Assembly: GCA_005778405.1 (NCBI GenBank)
Contig: SXOA01000032.1
Coordinates: 1 to 61,107, forward strand
DNA from: Planctomycetaceae bacterium
GTDB taxonomy: Bacteria > Planctomycetota > Planctomycetia > Pirellulales > Pirellulaceae
Length of the DNA stretch: 61,107 nucleotides
Direction: 5' to 3'
Shown: piece after piece, positions 44,801 to 52,658 of the stretch
How positions within the stretch are numbered: the first letter of the stretch is position 1
Layout of the letters: every line of letters starts with the position of its first letter
Translations under genes and position numbers: made by a program
The notes under the pieces: model-generated
Told to the model about the DNA's origin: nothing
Database searches by the model: none
Seen by the model: only the letters and a program-made list of their open reading frames with translations

Positions 44801-45040
44801 ATGAAAGTCCACCTACGTTACTGCTCGTCGTGAGGTTATGAACCGCAAGCCGTCAGTTTGGCGGCCAGGATCCTCACGCAGTTCAAGCGGCAGATTCAGT
44901 CCCTGGAGCTTGAGCCTTCAACGGGAGGCTGCTTTGAACTCCAGGTCGGTGCGGACCTCATCTATTCCAAGCTCGCCACGGGACAATTCCCCGAGGAGCG
45001 AAAAATGGTCGATGAGATTGGCAAGCGACTGAAGAAATAG
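44801..45040 (+). CDS. SelW-like (Rdx family) selenoprotein with in-frame TGA as Sec
   Basis: The ATG at 44801 follows AGGAG at 44788-44792. The frame reads MKVHLRYCSS, TGA (44831-44833), GYEPQAVSLAARILTQF, and ends KMVDEIGKRLKK at a TAG. If TGA is read as selenocysteine, the product is 79 aa with the CxxU redox motif YCSSUGYEPQA in the position of the SelW/SelT/SelH (Rdx) motif, and the C-terminal half carries the family signature STGGCFELQVGADLIYSKLATGQFPE. The protein would have the thioredoxin-like Rdx fold. A stem with a small loop can be drawn just after the TGA (about 44843-44864), a candidate bacterial SECIS. An annotation that stops at TGA would leave a meaningless 10-aa peptide plus a headless 60-aa fragment. 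Confidence 0.85.
44843..44864 (+). promoter_or_regulatory. Candidate bacterial SECIS stem-loop
   Basis: Nine bases after the TGA, ccgcaagc can pair with gtttggcgg around a small loop cgtca, with one bulged G. Position and size match bacterial SECIS elements read by SelB, which lie inside the coding region right after the UGA. The fold was drawn by eye, so it is tentative. Confidence 0.4.
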
Positions 45041-45046
45041 CTATCC

Positions 45047-46402
45047 CTAGTCGTCGACGGTATCTCGTCCAATGCTGCGCATCCGTTCTACCGCCAGGCG
45101 GTAGCGGCTGTAAAACTCGGCGGCGGTCCAGCCGAGATACATGTTTCCGCCAATCGACAGGAACAGCGCGCAGCAGACGAACGCCCACGGCCCCCAGGTT
45201 GCCGGCTCCGTGGTACCGCTTTCCGCGACGGCCGCGCTGTTGCTGGACTTGGTCTTCCCCGCGCTGAGGCCCGTTTTTCCCTTGGTCGGCTGGATGGAGG
45301 CAATCCGATTGTCGTCCAGATCCGCCTGCTCTTCCTCGCCGGCTGTCGTGGCGACGTCGCCTTCGCCAGTCCCAAAACTGCTCGTCGGTTTGGAATAGCG
45401 GTTGTCGCTGTCGGTCGTGTATTGACTGCCGTCGTCCCGAGGCGCGAGCGAGGCGGGCGTTGTCTTGGGCCTGTTCATCGGAGCATTGGCAAACTGGCTC
45501 CGGTCGAAGACGGGAGCCTCGGTTGCCGCCGCGCGGGGTGGCGTGGAACGGGCTGGGCCGTAGGTCGCGGGACCATAGAGCGGCGGCTCCGTTTGTTCCT
45601 CCACAGTCTCCGCCGCGGGGTTTCTGGTAAAGAGCTGCGGCGCGGGGGCAGGACCGCGGTTGTCCGCCACGGGACCATAGATTGTTTCTTCGGCTGGCTC
45701 TTCGGCCGGTTGTTCCAGGGGCTGCTCGGTTGTTTCATCCCCAACGGCATACCTCGGCGGATTCCGCAGCCGCACCGGCTCGCCGGCTCGGGCCACGGGT
45801 CCATACACCGCGGGGTTCTCTGCCGCCGCAGGGGCGACGGTCTTGTGGTCCTTGGCGGTCAGCGAAGCCTTAGCCTGAGCAGTCTTTCGCGGCAAAATGT
45901 TTTGTCCGGACAGCACAATGAACTGCTGAATCTTCGCTGCCTCCGGATAAAGGTTCATGTGAATCTCATCCCCCTCCCGAAGTTTCCCCAAGAGGTCCGG
46001 CGAAAGTTGCACGAGATATTTCACGCGCCCGTCACTTGTTGCCTGCCAGCCGTGGGAGATATCGGTGGTCTCTTCCGATCGCCCCTGGGCATCGACGACG
46101 AGAGCCGTGGGAATATCCGGCTCCGAGCTGGCAGCTCGCTCCTGCGGAGTCGCCAGTGGGGGCAAGTCCAAGGTTCGCTGCGGGGCCTTCTTCAAATCAC
46201 CCGCCGAGAACCGCAGACAAAGGCGATGGACCTCTTTGGCCGTGGCGGGAAGATTGCTGGTGATCGACTCACCCTGCTCGAGCGACGCCAGAAACGTCGG
46301 CTCCACTTGCAGCACATATTCGAGCTGCCCCTCTTGCGTCGTGCGCCAGGTCTGTTGCACTCCCAACACGCTCACGCACAGCATCACGGCGAGTCCATTC
46401 AT
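45047..46402 (-). CDS. Hypothetical secreted or anchored protein with duplicated N-terminal domain
   Basis: A 451-aa protein of no recognised family. Residues about 16-75 (TWRTTQEGQLEYVLQVEPTFLASLEQGESI) and about 115-175 (GWQATSDGRVKYLVQLSPDLLGKLREGDEI) are an internal duplication. A long Pro/Ala/Glu-rich low-complexity part with repeated YGP motifs (VYGPV, IYGPV, LYGPA) follows, and one membrane helix lies near the C-terminus (about 408-428, AFVCCALFLSIGGNMYLGWTA). The N-terminus looks like a weak signal peptide. Start ATG follows AAGGAG. Stop lies 6 bases from the convergent selenoprotein gene. Confidence 0.65.
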   Translation of the reverse strand: MNGLAVMLCVSVLGVQQTWRTTQEGQLEYVLQVEPTFLASLEQGESITSNLPATAKEVHRLCLRFSAGDLKKAPQRTLDLPPLATPQERAASSEPDIPTALVVDAQGRSEETTDISHGWQATSDGRVKYLVQLSPDLLGKLREGDEIHMNLYPEAAKIQQFIVLSGQNILPRKTAQAKASLTAKDHKTVAPAAAENPAVYGPVARAGEPVRLRNPPRYAVGDETTEQPLEQPAEEPAEETIYGPVADNRGPAPAPQLFTRNPAAETVEEQTEPPLYGPATYGPARSTPPRAAATEAPVFDRSQFANAPMNRPKTTPASLAPRDDGSQYTTDSDNRYSKPTSSFGTGEGDVATTAGEEEQADLDDNRIASIQPTKGKTGLSAGKTKSSNSAAVAESGTTEPATWGPWAFVCCALFLSIGGNMYLGWTAAEFYSRYRLAVERMRSIGRDTVDD

Positions 46403-46589
46403 CGCATCATCTCCTTGAAAAGGCCCATCCAGGGCCGAGCCATGTTAGCCGGTTTGGGGGAGACAGGTAAAGAGCGAAACCGTTCTGATCGTAGCCACAG
46501 GCGGCCCGCCTGTGAGCATTTCGGCTTGTGATAGCAACGACTGTCATTCCCCATTTCCTCCCTTCATCCCCTTAAGATTCAGCTTTCGC
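46403..46589. repeat. Intergenic gap with a GTAG-hairpin (REP-like) unit
   Basis: GTAGCCACAGGCGGCCCGCCTGTG (46491-46514) is GTAG followed by a palindrome with an 8-base stem (ACAGGCGG/CCGCCTGT). No gene is seen here. Confidence 0.7.
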
Positions 46590-47111
46590 CTAGTCCATGT
46601 GAAATGACTCAAAAAACCTCTGCGCGTCCCGCTCAGCATCCGCCCCCGCCGGTGCCGTCACGATCAGTTGAAAGAAACGATCCGGATAACGGATGTAACG
46701 GCTGTGGGAAACCATTTTTGTGCCCGCGACGGCGAAGGTCAGGGTGAAATCGATGGCGGGATGCCCTTGAAAATCGGCTTTGCGGGCTTCTTCCACGGTG
46801 GCATTCAAGCTCTTGGCGGCGCCGTCGCGCATCTCGAGAAGTTCACGCATGGCCGCTCCGCTTCCCTGGACCGGCGGCACCGCCGCGCAAGTGATGCGGA
46901 AGTTGGCCTCGTCACCGGAGGCTTCAAACTGGGCGATCGTCCCGGCGTCATCGACATTCACCGGACCGGGAAACTGGGCGGAGAATTGGCATTTCTCGGA
47001 CTTGAATACCTGCCAGGTTGGGGAAGATCCCTGACTTCCACAACCTGCCAGCCAATGTGTGCAATGCAAAAACGCCACCTGAAAAAGTCGTGGCCTGGCG
47101 GCAACCTGCAT
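46590..47111 (-). CDS. Putative lipoprotein of unknown function
   Basis: From the ATG at 47111 the product is 173 aa with a lipobox-like LAGC (HWLAGCGSQGS) after a hydrophobic stretch; an ATG at 47144 adds 11 residues. The mature part, WQVFKSEKCQFSAQFPGPVNVDD...RYIRYPDRFFQLIVTAPAG...DAQRFFESFHMD, resembles the many small secreted alpha-beta proteins of the DcrB/PsbP-like type. Adjacent to and probably cotranscribed with the sugar isomerase gene before it (one base apart). Confidence 0.6.
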   Translation of the reverse strand: MQVAARPRLFQVAFLHCTHWLAGCGSQGSSPTWQVFKSEKCQFSAQFPGPVNVDDAGTIAQFEASGDEANFRITCAAVPPVQGSGAAMRELLEMRDGAAKSLNATVEEARKADFQGHPAIDFTLTFAVAGTKMVSHSRYIRYPDRFFQLIVTAPAGADAERDAQRFFESFHMD

Positions 47112-47145
47112 CCAATTCTGCACTCTGCCCTCTACATTCTGCACT

Positions 47146-47913
47146 CTACAAATGGCTCTCCAGTAGCAGCCGGAGCTTGCGCAGCTCGCCGATGTGATCC
47201 ACTTCCGGCATTTCGGTAATGTTGACGGAGAGGGCCCGTGTGTACTTAGCTTTCTGCAATTGCGTAATCAGCCGGCCGTATTCGATTTCCCCTTGGCCGA
47301 TCCGGACCTGCAACTGCTTCTTGCTGGTGTCTCGCAACTGCGTGTGATAGATGTACTTGATGAGCTTGTCGAGCGGACGCCCTTGGTACGAGCCGCAGAT
47401 ATAGGGGCTGGGGTCCATCGTCAGTCCGAGTCCCTTGCAGTTGTCGCACAGGACGGTGACGGTATCGGGATCTTCCGACAGCCGCCCCATTTGGCTCTTG
47501 ATTCCGACGCGCACGCCGTGGAGCGTGGCGATATCGACGAGGCGACGGAGATGCTCCACCTCTTCGTTGAACGGCGTGCCCCGCTCGGCCGAGGGGACGG
47601 TGATGGTCACCACTTTCGCCGCCTTCGCCATCTGGCAAATGGCGGTGAACTGGTCGTAGTGTTCCTGTTTCTCCGCGGTGATTCGGACGTCAAACGCCAC
47701 CACATCCAGCCGCCGGCTGTTGCGGCAGAGGGCGACGGCCGCCTCGACATCCGCCAAGACCTGGCTGGGTTTGAGCTGGTCGCCATCCTCGAACATGGCG
47801 AATTCGACCGCCGTGTATTCCAAATCCGCCAGGCGCTCCATCGCCTTGATGAGCGACATATCCCGAAAACATTCCGTTGATGCCGAAACAAACACGTGCA
47901 TTCCTCCTGACAT
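47146..47913 (-). CDS. Sugar phosphate isomerase/epimerase-like TIM barrel
   Basis: A 255-aa xylose isomerase-like TIM-barrel protein. Recognisable parts: HVFVSASTECFRDMSLIKAMERLADLEYTAVEFAMFED at the start, VVTITVPSAERGTPFNEEVEHLRRLVDIA, and GLTMDPSPYICGS, plus a late IYHTQLRDTSKKQLQVRIGQGEIEYGRLI that carries the His/Asp/Glu metal and proton-transfer positions. Such proteins act on sugars, inositols or tetronates; the substrate is not clear. No signal peptide, so cytosolic. Confidence 0.85.
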   Translation of the reverse strand: MSGGMHVFVSASTECFRDMSLIKAMERLADLEYTAVEFAMFEDGDQLKPSQVLADVEAAVALCRNSRRLDVVAFDVRITAEKQEHYDQFTAICQMAKAAKVVTITVPSAERGTPFNEEVEHLRRLVDIATLHGVRVGIKSQMGRLSEDPDTVTVLCDNCKGLGLTMDPSPYICGSYQGRPLDKLIKYIYHTQLRDTSKKQLQVRIGQGEIEYGRLITQLQKAKYTRALSVNITEMPEVDHIGELRKLRLLLESHL

Positions 47914-48136
47914 GCGCCGTCCTGGCGCAAAGATTCCCTAGTTCGCCAACAGCCGCGTAGCTTACCGGCAAACGTGCTGGCAAGGCAACACCAGCCGGGA
48001 GCAGGAAAGTGATAGCATCCAGGGATAGAAGTCTCTTTCTGGGTTGCCAAGCGACAACTAGAATGGCTCAGGTTGTCTTCATCAAGGGATGAGCTTGAGA
48101 GCATTCGCAGCATCTTCCTCCACGCAGGAGTTCTTT

Positions 48137-49198
48137 ATGATCGTCAATTCTCCCTCCACCCCTTCGACGCAGCCTCAGCAAATCGTCGTCGTCCAAAAAT
48201 CAAGCCTGCTGGGGGTCTTTTTCGGCCTGATCGGCTGGCTGGGGTTCTTCGCCTGCGGACTGGTGCTGCTGTTGCTGATCGTCCTGGCGGTGGCAGCCTA
48301 TCCGAATCCGGACGCACTGGAGTCGAAAGTCATCGGCGGGAACGAAGGAGCAGGGGGAACGATTGCGGTCATCACCATCGACGGAGTGATTTCGGAAGCC
48401 GAGGACGAGGGTTTTGTCAAACGTCAGATTGACGAAGTGAGTCAGAACGATAGCGTAAAGGCGATTGTCATTCGGGTCGATTCTCCCGGCGGGGCCGTGA
48501 CCGGGGCGGATTATCTCTTTCACCACCTCAAGAAGCTGAAGAAGGAAAAGGGAGTTCCCGTGGTGGTGAGCATGGGAGGAATGGCGGCCAGCGGCGGATA
48601 TTATGTCTCGATGGCGGTGGGGGACCAGAAGGATTCCATCTACGCCGAGCCGACCACGACCACCGGCAGCATCGGCGTCATCATTCCGCACTACGACGTC
48701 AGCGGCCTCTTGGCCCGGTTCGACGTCAAGGACGATTCGATCAGCAGCCACGAGCGGAAGCAGATGCTGGCCATGACCCGCCCCGTCTCCCCGGAGCACC
48801 GGCAGATCATTCAAGGCTACGTCAATGAAACCTTCGACCGCTTCAAGACCATCGTCAAGGAAGGACGGCCGAAGTTCAGTAAAGATCCCGCCGCGCTCGA
48901 CACGCTGGCGACCGGCGAGATTTTTTCCGCGGACCAGGCGATCAAGAGCGGCCTCGTCGACAAGATTGGCTTCCTGGAAGACGCCATCGAGCGGGCCACC
49001 GAACTGGCTGGCCTGACGGAAGATGACGTGCAGGTGGTGAAGTATAAGAAGCCGGTTTCGTTTCTGGACGGCTTCTCCCTGATGCAATCCCGCGCCAGCC
49101 GTGGCCCACTCTGCGTCGATGACATCCTGGAGATGTCCACGCCGCGGGCTTATTTCCTGGTCACATCGCTGCCGGCACTGGCTTCGAGCCGGAAGTGA
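48137..49198 (+). CDS. sppA: Signal peptide peptidase SppA (short form)
   Basis: The ATG at 48137 gives 353 aa. One N-terminal membrane helix (about 24-55) anchors a periplasmic ClpP-like serine protease: TIAVITIDGVISE, IVIRVDSPGGAVTGADYLFH, and VVVSMGGMAASGGYYVSMA with the nucleophile at about S152. TTTTGSIGVI follows; the general-base Lys is probably in SHERKQML. This is the 36 kDa one-domain type of SppA, not the duplicated 67 kDa E. coli form. It cleaves leftover signal peptides in the membrane. A longer start at 48089 is possible but poorly spaced. Confidence 0.9.
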   Translation: MIVNSPSTPSTQPQQIVVVQKSSLLGVFFGLIGWLGFFACGLVLLLLIVLAVAAYPNPDALESKVIGGNEGAGGTIAVITIDGVISEAEDEGFVKRQIDEVSQNDSVKAIVIRVDSPGGAVTGADYLFHHLKKLKKEKGVPVVVSMGGMAASGGYYVSMAVGDQKDSIYAEPTTTTGSIGVIIPHYDVSGLLARFDVKDDSISSHERKQMLAMTRPVSPEHRQIIQGYVNETFDRFKTIVKEGRPKFSKDPAALDTLATGEIFSADQAIKSGLVDKIGFLEDAIERATELAGLTEDDVQVVKYKKPVSFLDGFSLMQSRASRGPLCVDDILEMSTPRAYFLVTSLPALASSRK

Positions 49199-49209
49199 CC
49201 AGGAATAGA

Positions 49210-49261
49210 CGTCTGCTCACTCCGTGAAGGGACATTCCCGCATACGGAGTGTGCGGGCTAC
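49210..49261. repeat. GTAG-hairpin repeat pair (BIME-like), copy 1
   Basis: Reads gtctgctcactccgtgaagggac then cccgcatacggagtgtgcgggctac. The second half on the minus strand is GTAG plus a palindrome around cactccgt. The first half has lost its GTAG. It lies between sppA (plus) and the rhomboid-like gene (minus). Confidence 0.75.
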
Positions 49262-49262
49262 T

Positions 49263-50183
49263 TTACCGGTGCTTCTGCCGCATCCAGCGGCTGTACTCTT
49301 CCAGCACTTTGCGTTCCTTGGCGGTGAGGCTGGATTCACCTTGCTGGCCGACCTTGGCGAGCAGGCGGTCGGCTTCTTCTTCGAGGTCCTCGTAGTCCCG
49401 CTCAGGATCGTGCACGCGGATTTGCGGGCGGGGAGAAAACATCCCTTTGAAGGAAGTCCATATCTTCGCGAATCCTCTCACCCCCGGCAGCCGGCCGAAA
49501 TTCCAGCCGAAATGCCAATAAGCGAGCGTGAAGAGAGAGCCGACGGCGTAGTGGTCCAGTGCGGCGAAAGCCAGAGATTTATCCTTGGGATGCTGCGACA
49601 TTACTCCGGCAAAGTCCACGGCGACGCAAACAATGGCCACGATCCAGGAAGGGGTGGGAATGATGAACATCATGTTGATCGTGGACCGCGGAAAATACAG
49701 GCAATACAGCAGGGCCAGCGTGGTGATGCCCGCGGCGGGGCCAAAGATGGTCGCCCACAGGGTTGCACCGCCGGAGGCAAACTGGCCGGCCAGGAAATAT
49801 TGCCGCAGTCCCCACACCACATTTCCCAGCACAATCGCCAATAAGTAAAGCCGCAGCATTTCCTTACCGCCGAGGCGTTCTTCCAGCGGCTTTCCGAAGA
49901 TGTACAGGGCGAACAGATTCCCCATGATGTGCCACAGCCCTTGATGGCTGTGCATAAAACCGGCGGTGAGGAATCGATACCACTGGAGAGGATTGGCAAC
50001 GGTGTCGCCTTGAAGAGCGAGGCGGCCGAACAGCCAATGGTCGCCAGCACTCGAGGTAATCCAGTCCGCCAGAAAGAGGACCAGGTTAATCACCAAAAGC
50101 CGCACGACCATGGACTGGCCCGGAATTCCCATCGTGTCGCGGGTGGTGTCTTCGCGGTAATAGTCGCGGTCGCTATACCCCAT
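49263..50183 (-). CDS. Rhomboid-fold membrane protein without catalytic Ser (pseudoprotease)
   Basis: A 306-aa six-helix rhomboid-family protein. The helix-2 motif GLWHIMGNLFALYIFGKPLE and the helix-6 His region DHYAVGSLFTLAYWHFG are recognisable. Where rhomboid proteases have GxSG, this protein has GPAAG (LWATIFGPAAGITTL), so the nucleophilic Ser is Ala. The His is kept. It is therefore predicted to bind but not cut membrane proteins, like iRhoms. A C-terminal tail (about 70 residues, ending in VLEEYSRWMRQKHR) is cytoplasmic. Neighbour of the ubiquitin-like locus, possibly by chance. Confidence 0.78.
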   Translation of the reverse strand: MGYSDRDYYREDTTRDTMGIPGQSMVVRLLVINLVLFLADWITSSAGDHWLFGRLALQGDTVANPLQWYRFLTAGFMHSHQGLWHIMGNLFALYIFGKPLEERLGGKEMLRLYLLAIVLGNVVWGLRQYFLAGQFASGGATLWATIFGPAAGITTLALLYCLYFPRSTINMMFIIPTPSWIVAIVCVAVDFAGVMSQHPKDKSLAFAALDHYAVGSLFTLAYWHFGWNFGRLPGVRGFAKIWTSFKGMFSPRPQIRVHDPERDYEDLEEEADRLLAKVGQQGESSLTAKERKVLEEYSRWMRQKHR

Positions 50184-50212
50184 TTGCTGTCCCTGTGCCG
50201 CCTCCTCATCCC

Positions 50213-50318
50213 CTTCTTACGCTTAATCTTAATCCTACTCTTAATCCTCCCGAGTGCGACTCGGACTGAAGCGGAGAAGAGGATTAAGAGTAAGATTAAG
50301 AGTAAGATTAAGAATAGG
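50213..50318. repeat. Hexamer-repeat inverted repeat (TAAGAG type), copy 2
   Basis: The left arm (about 50213-50250) is built of cttaatc/ctactc units and the right arm (about 50275-50318) of gattaagagtaag units. Between them ccgagtgcgactcgg forms a small inner hairpin. It lies upstream of a minus-strand gene, as does copy 1 at 3199-3306. Confidence 0.8.
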
Positions 50319-50358
50319 AAAGTCCACGCTCCGTATTCCCCGGAGTCAGAACGAGGGG

Positions 50359-51075
50359 CTAAGATCCCAGCCTTCGCCGGAGCGAGGCCAGAACTCCAGC
50401 GGCCTCATCGCTGGTGAGGCCGAAACACTCGACGAGCAGGACCAGAGCGGCGTGATAGCTGCCGGCGTGGAGTTCGCTGCGGAGTTGGCTGGCTTTGCGG
50501 AGGAATTCTTTGTCGCTCCGCAAGCGATCGTCGAACAGTGTGGCACACGCCAGGGCCCGGCGGGGTTTCAAATCAAACAGTGCGCCGAGAGTTTTTCCCG
50601 CCCCTTTGCGATCGCCCGCCTGAATTTGCACGGCGAAGAGCTGGAACGACACCGGCACGGCAGCCGGCGGACTGGGAGCGGGCAGTTTCGCCCCGGCCAC
50701 CTTGGGAGCGGGAAGGGCCGGCGTATGGAGGAAGACCGGGCCGGCGAGAGCTAGCGTGGTATCGGAAACGATGGCGTCGGCACTGGGGGAAGGATCGGTC
50801 GCCACGGTGAACGCATCGTCCTGGGAATGCTGAGCCGACGCGGACTCCACCTGGGTGGGCGGGGCATCGACGGGCAAATTCGAGAGCATCGAATTGACAT
50901 GCGAAAGCTTGAGTCCGACCTGTTCGTAGAGGGACTCGATCTCATTCATGTACGAATCGCCGCGGGCGTCCGCCAGGATATCTTCTTCCTGCTCCAGCAC
51001 TTTTTCCGTCAGCCGGTTCGAGAGGGTCTCCTTGGCCTCCTTGAGGATTTTCAGGGCACGATTGCGGTCGTTCAT
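50359..51075 (-). CDS. Unknown helical protein divergent from the ubiquitin-like locus
   Basis: A 238-aa protein that I do not recognise. Residues 1-70 are strongly helical and charged (RNRALKILKEAKETLSNRLTEKVLEQEEDI), the middle (about 75-135) is Pro/Ala/Ser-rich and probably disordered, and the C-terminus (about 140-238) is again helical (FQLFAVQIQAGDRKGAGKTLGALFD and LVECFGLTSDEAAGVLASL). Its start at 51075 faces the Ub-like gene at 51459 across a 383-base gap, so regulation may be shared. No membrane segment. Could be an adaptor or target of the pathway, but this is context only. Confidence 0.6.
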   Translation of the reverse strand: MNDRNRALKILKEAKETLSNRLTEKVLEQEEDILADARGDSYMNEIESLYEQVGLKLSHVNSMLSNLPVDAPPTQVESASAQHSQDDAFTVATDPSPSADAIVSDTTLALAGPVFLHTPALPAPKVAGAKLPAPSPPAAVPVSFQLFAVQIQAGDRKGAGKTLGALFDLKPRRALACATLFDDRLRSDKEFLRKASQLRSELHAGSYHAALVLLVECFGLTSDEAAGVLASLRRRLGS

Positions 51076-51458
51076 AAAGCTCCCGTGGAAGATGCAGTTC
51101 TTATCTGCCGTAATTATCCTTTGCGGTCATCCAGTCGCCAAGTGATTTGTGGCTGGACGGCAGATTTCTAAAACGGCGACTGAAACTCACCTCGTATCTC
51201 CTGCGTACAATCCTCTGGCCGTTAACAACCGGGAACTCGCCGGACAGCGGCAAGGGGATGCCGAATCGCCCCAACTATCAACCCGGAAACGCTTTACGCC
51301 CGCCATCGCCTGCTTGGAATTCGCAATTCGTCGGGGTAAGATCGAACCTTGCCCGGCGAATACCCACTAAGTGATGTGGTGCTGAATTGTTACGGTGCAA
51401 CGGATTTGACGGATAGGAGCGATAGCCATTCGCTTCCCGTCAGGGTGAGGAGTTACCA
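51076..51458. promoter_or_regulatory. Divergent gap before the ubiquitin-like locus
   Basis: A 383-base region with no supported gene; it must hold the promoters of the helical-protein gene and of the Ub-like gene. A plus-strand frame around 51147-51374 has no family resemblance. GTGAGGAG (51447-51454) is a good SD for the ATG at 51459. Confidence 0.45.
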
Positions 51459-51740
51459 ATGTCTGAAGAACGCAAGGGAACCCGGGTTACGTTTCTCGAC
51501 CAGACCGGCTTCAAGAGTGTGGAGGCCGTGATTGCGGATACCGTGAACGTGAAGCGGATTCTCCCGAACATTATCACCAAGATGAGCTTGCCGGTGATGG
51601 GCCCCGACGGCCAGCCGATGAGCTACAGCCTGGATCACAAAGAAGGTGGCAAGCGGCTGCGAGAGGATCAGACCCTGCCCGATGCTGCCGTGCAGGACGG
51701 GCACCACTTGATTGTGTATCCGGAAATCGTGGCGGGGTAG
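51459..51740 (+). CDS. Ubiquitin-like protein
   Basis: A 93-aa protein with beta-grasp character: GTRVTFLDQTGFKSVEAVIADTVNVKRILPNII, LPVMGPDGQPMSYSLDHKEGGKRLREDQTL, and DAAVQDGHHLIVYPEIVAG. The pattern (start strand, helix, then DQTLxDAxVxDGxxLxVYPE) is the same as in bacterial Ub-like proteins encoded next to E1/E2/JAMM genes. The chain ends in Gly, so it is ready for adenylation at its C-terminus without trimming. It probably is the modifier attached to targets by the E1 and E2 that follow. Confidence 0.85.
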   Translation: MSEERKGTRVTFLDQTGFKSVEAVIADTVNVKRILPNIITKMSLPVMGPDGQPMSYSLDHKEGGKRLREDQTLPDAAVQDGHHLIVYPEIVAG

Positions 51741-51749
51741 GATCAATCC

Positions 51750-52505
51750 ATGCGTGAATCACCCCGCCTCCGCCGCCTCCGTAGCGACCGCGCGGCGCTC
51801 GAGAAGCTGCAGTCGGAGAGCACGATCTTTCAGTTCTCCGCCAGCGGCAATCCGCCCGACTTTTACCAGGTCCGCTTCTCCAGTCGGGGCCTCTGGAAGC
51901 CGCAGCCGAATGCGAACGTTCAGATTCATGACCGGCATGAGGTGCACGTCAAGCTGGGCGCTTCGTACCCGCGAATGATGCCGGAGATTTCCTGGAAGAC
52001 CCCCATCTTCCATCCGAACATCTCGGCCAGCGGCGTGGTTTGCCTTGGCGGCTATGGAACTTACTGGGTGCCGAGCCTGACGCTCGATGAGCTGTGCACC
52101 ATGCTTTGGGACATGATCCGCTTCGAGAATTACGACGAAAAGAGTCCGTACAACCGCGAAGCGGCCGGCTGGATCAAGAACCAGGAAGAGTTTCGCATGC
52201 CGCTCGACACTCGGCCTTTGCGGGACCGCCTGGCGGGTTACGCACCGCGACCGTCCGCGAACCCCGTGTTTGGCAAGCCGGTACAGGCTCGCACCACGGA
52301 GTCCTCCGCCCCTTATTCCCTGCAGCCGACGGTATCCGCAACTCGTGTGGACCGCGCCGCACCGCGTCCGGCAGCGCCAACCATCACGATTTCTTCCCCG
52401 GAAGATGCCGGCGTGACCTTTATCGATACGCCGCGAGCCAGCATTGTCGCGGAAGTCGTCGAGGCGACCGTGGTGGATGATGGCGGGATTGTGTTTATCA
52501 ATTAA
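51750..52505 (+). CDS. E2-like ubiquitin-conjugating enzyme with catalytic Cys
   Basis: A 251-aa protein; residues 1-160 form a UBC fold: PRLRRLRSDRAALEKLQSESTIFQF at the N-terminal helix, IFHPNIS with the HPN motif at 88-90, and GVVCLGGYGTYWVPSLTLDEL with the nucleophile C98 ten residues after the HPN His, as in E2s. The C-terminal 90 residues are a Pro/Thr-rich linker and a short beta-rich end (GVTFIDTPRASIVAEVVEATVVDDGG). It would take the Ub-like protein from the E1-like enzyme. Ten bases after the Ub-like gene, so cotranscribed. A sister gene at 55933 has lost the Cys. Confidence 0.9.
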   Translation: MRESPRLRRLRSDRAALEKLQSESTIFQFSASGNPPDFYQVRFSSRGLWKPQPNANVQIHDRHEVHVKLGASYPRMMPEISWKTPIFHPNISASGVVCLGGYGTYWVPSLTLDELCTMLWDMIRFENYDEKSPYNREAAGWIKNQEEFRMPLDTRPLRDRLAGYAPRPSANPVFGKPVQARTTESSAPYSLQPTVSATRVDRAAPRPAAPTITISSPEDAGVTFIDTPRASIVAEVVEATVVDDGGIVFIN

Positions 52506-52516
52506 CCCAAGCAGCA

Positions 52517-52636
52517 TTTTGAACAGAAGGAAACGAAGAGAACGAAGGAAGAAAGAAGAGGAAGAGTTCAACGGGTTCGCCTGCTTCAATTCATCCTTTT
52601 GCCTTTCTTCGTTTCCTTCGTTCCCTTCTGTTCAAA
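52517..52636. repeat. Inverted repeat between E2 and JAMM genes
   Basis: ttttgaacagaagg.aaacgaag...aacgaagg (52517-52550) pairs with cttcgtttccttcgttcccttctgttcaaa (52607-52636), a stem of 20 or more pairs with small gaps. The JAMM start codon follows at 52659. Confidence 0.75.
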
Positions 52637-52658
52637 TCTCTTCCGCTCCGATTTTCAA

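Noticed and set aside
44858..45040. Separate 60-aa gene starting MAARILTQF
   Set aside because: It is the C-terminal part of the SelW-like frame after the TGA; it has no SD and lacks the first strand and redox motif of the family.
49224..49844. Plus-strand frame opposite the rhomboid-like gene
   Set aside because: The minus strand encodes a clear six-helix rhomboid fold; the plus frame has no motif.
51147..51374. Small plus-strand gene before the Ub-like gene
   Set aside because: No SD, no conserved pattern, and two overlapping frames are equally open.
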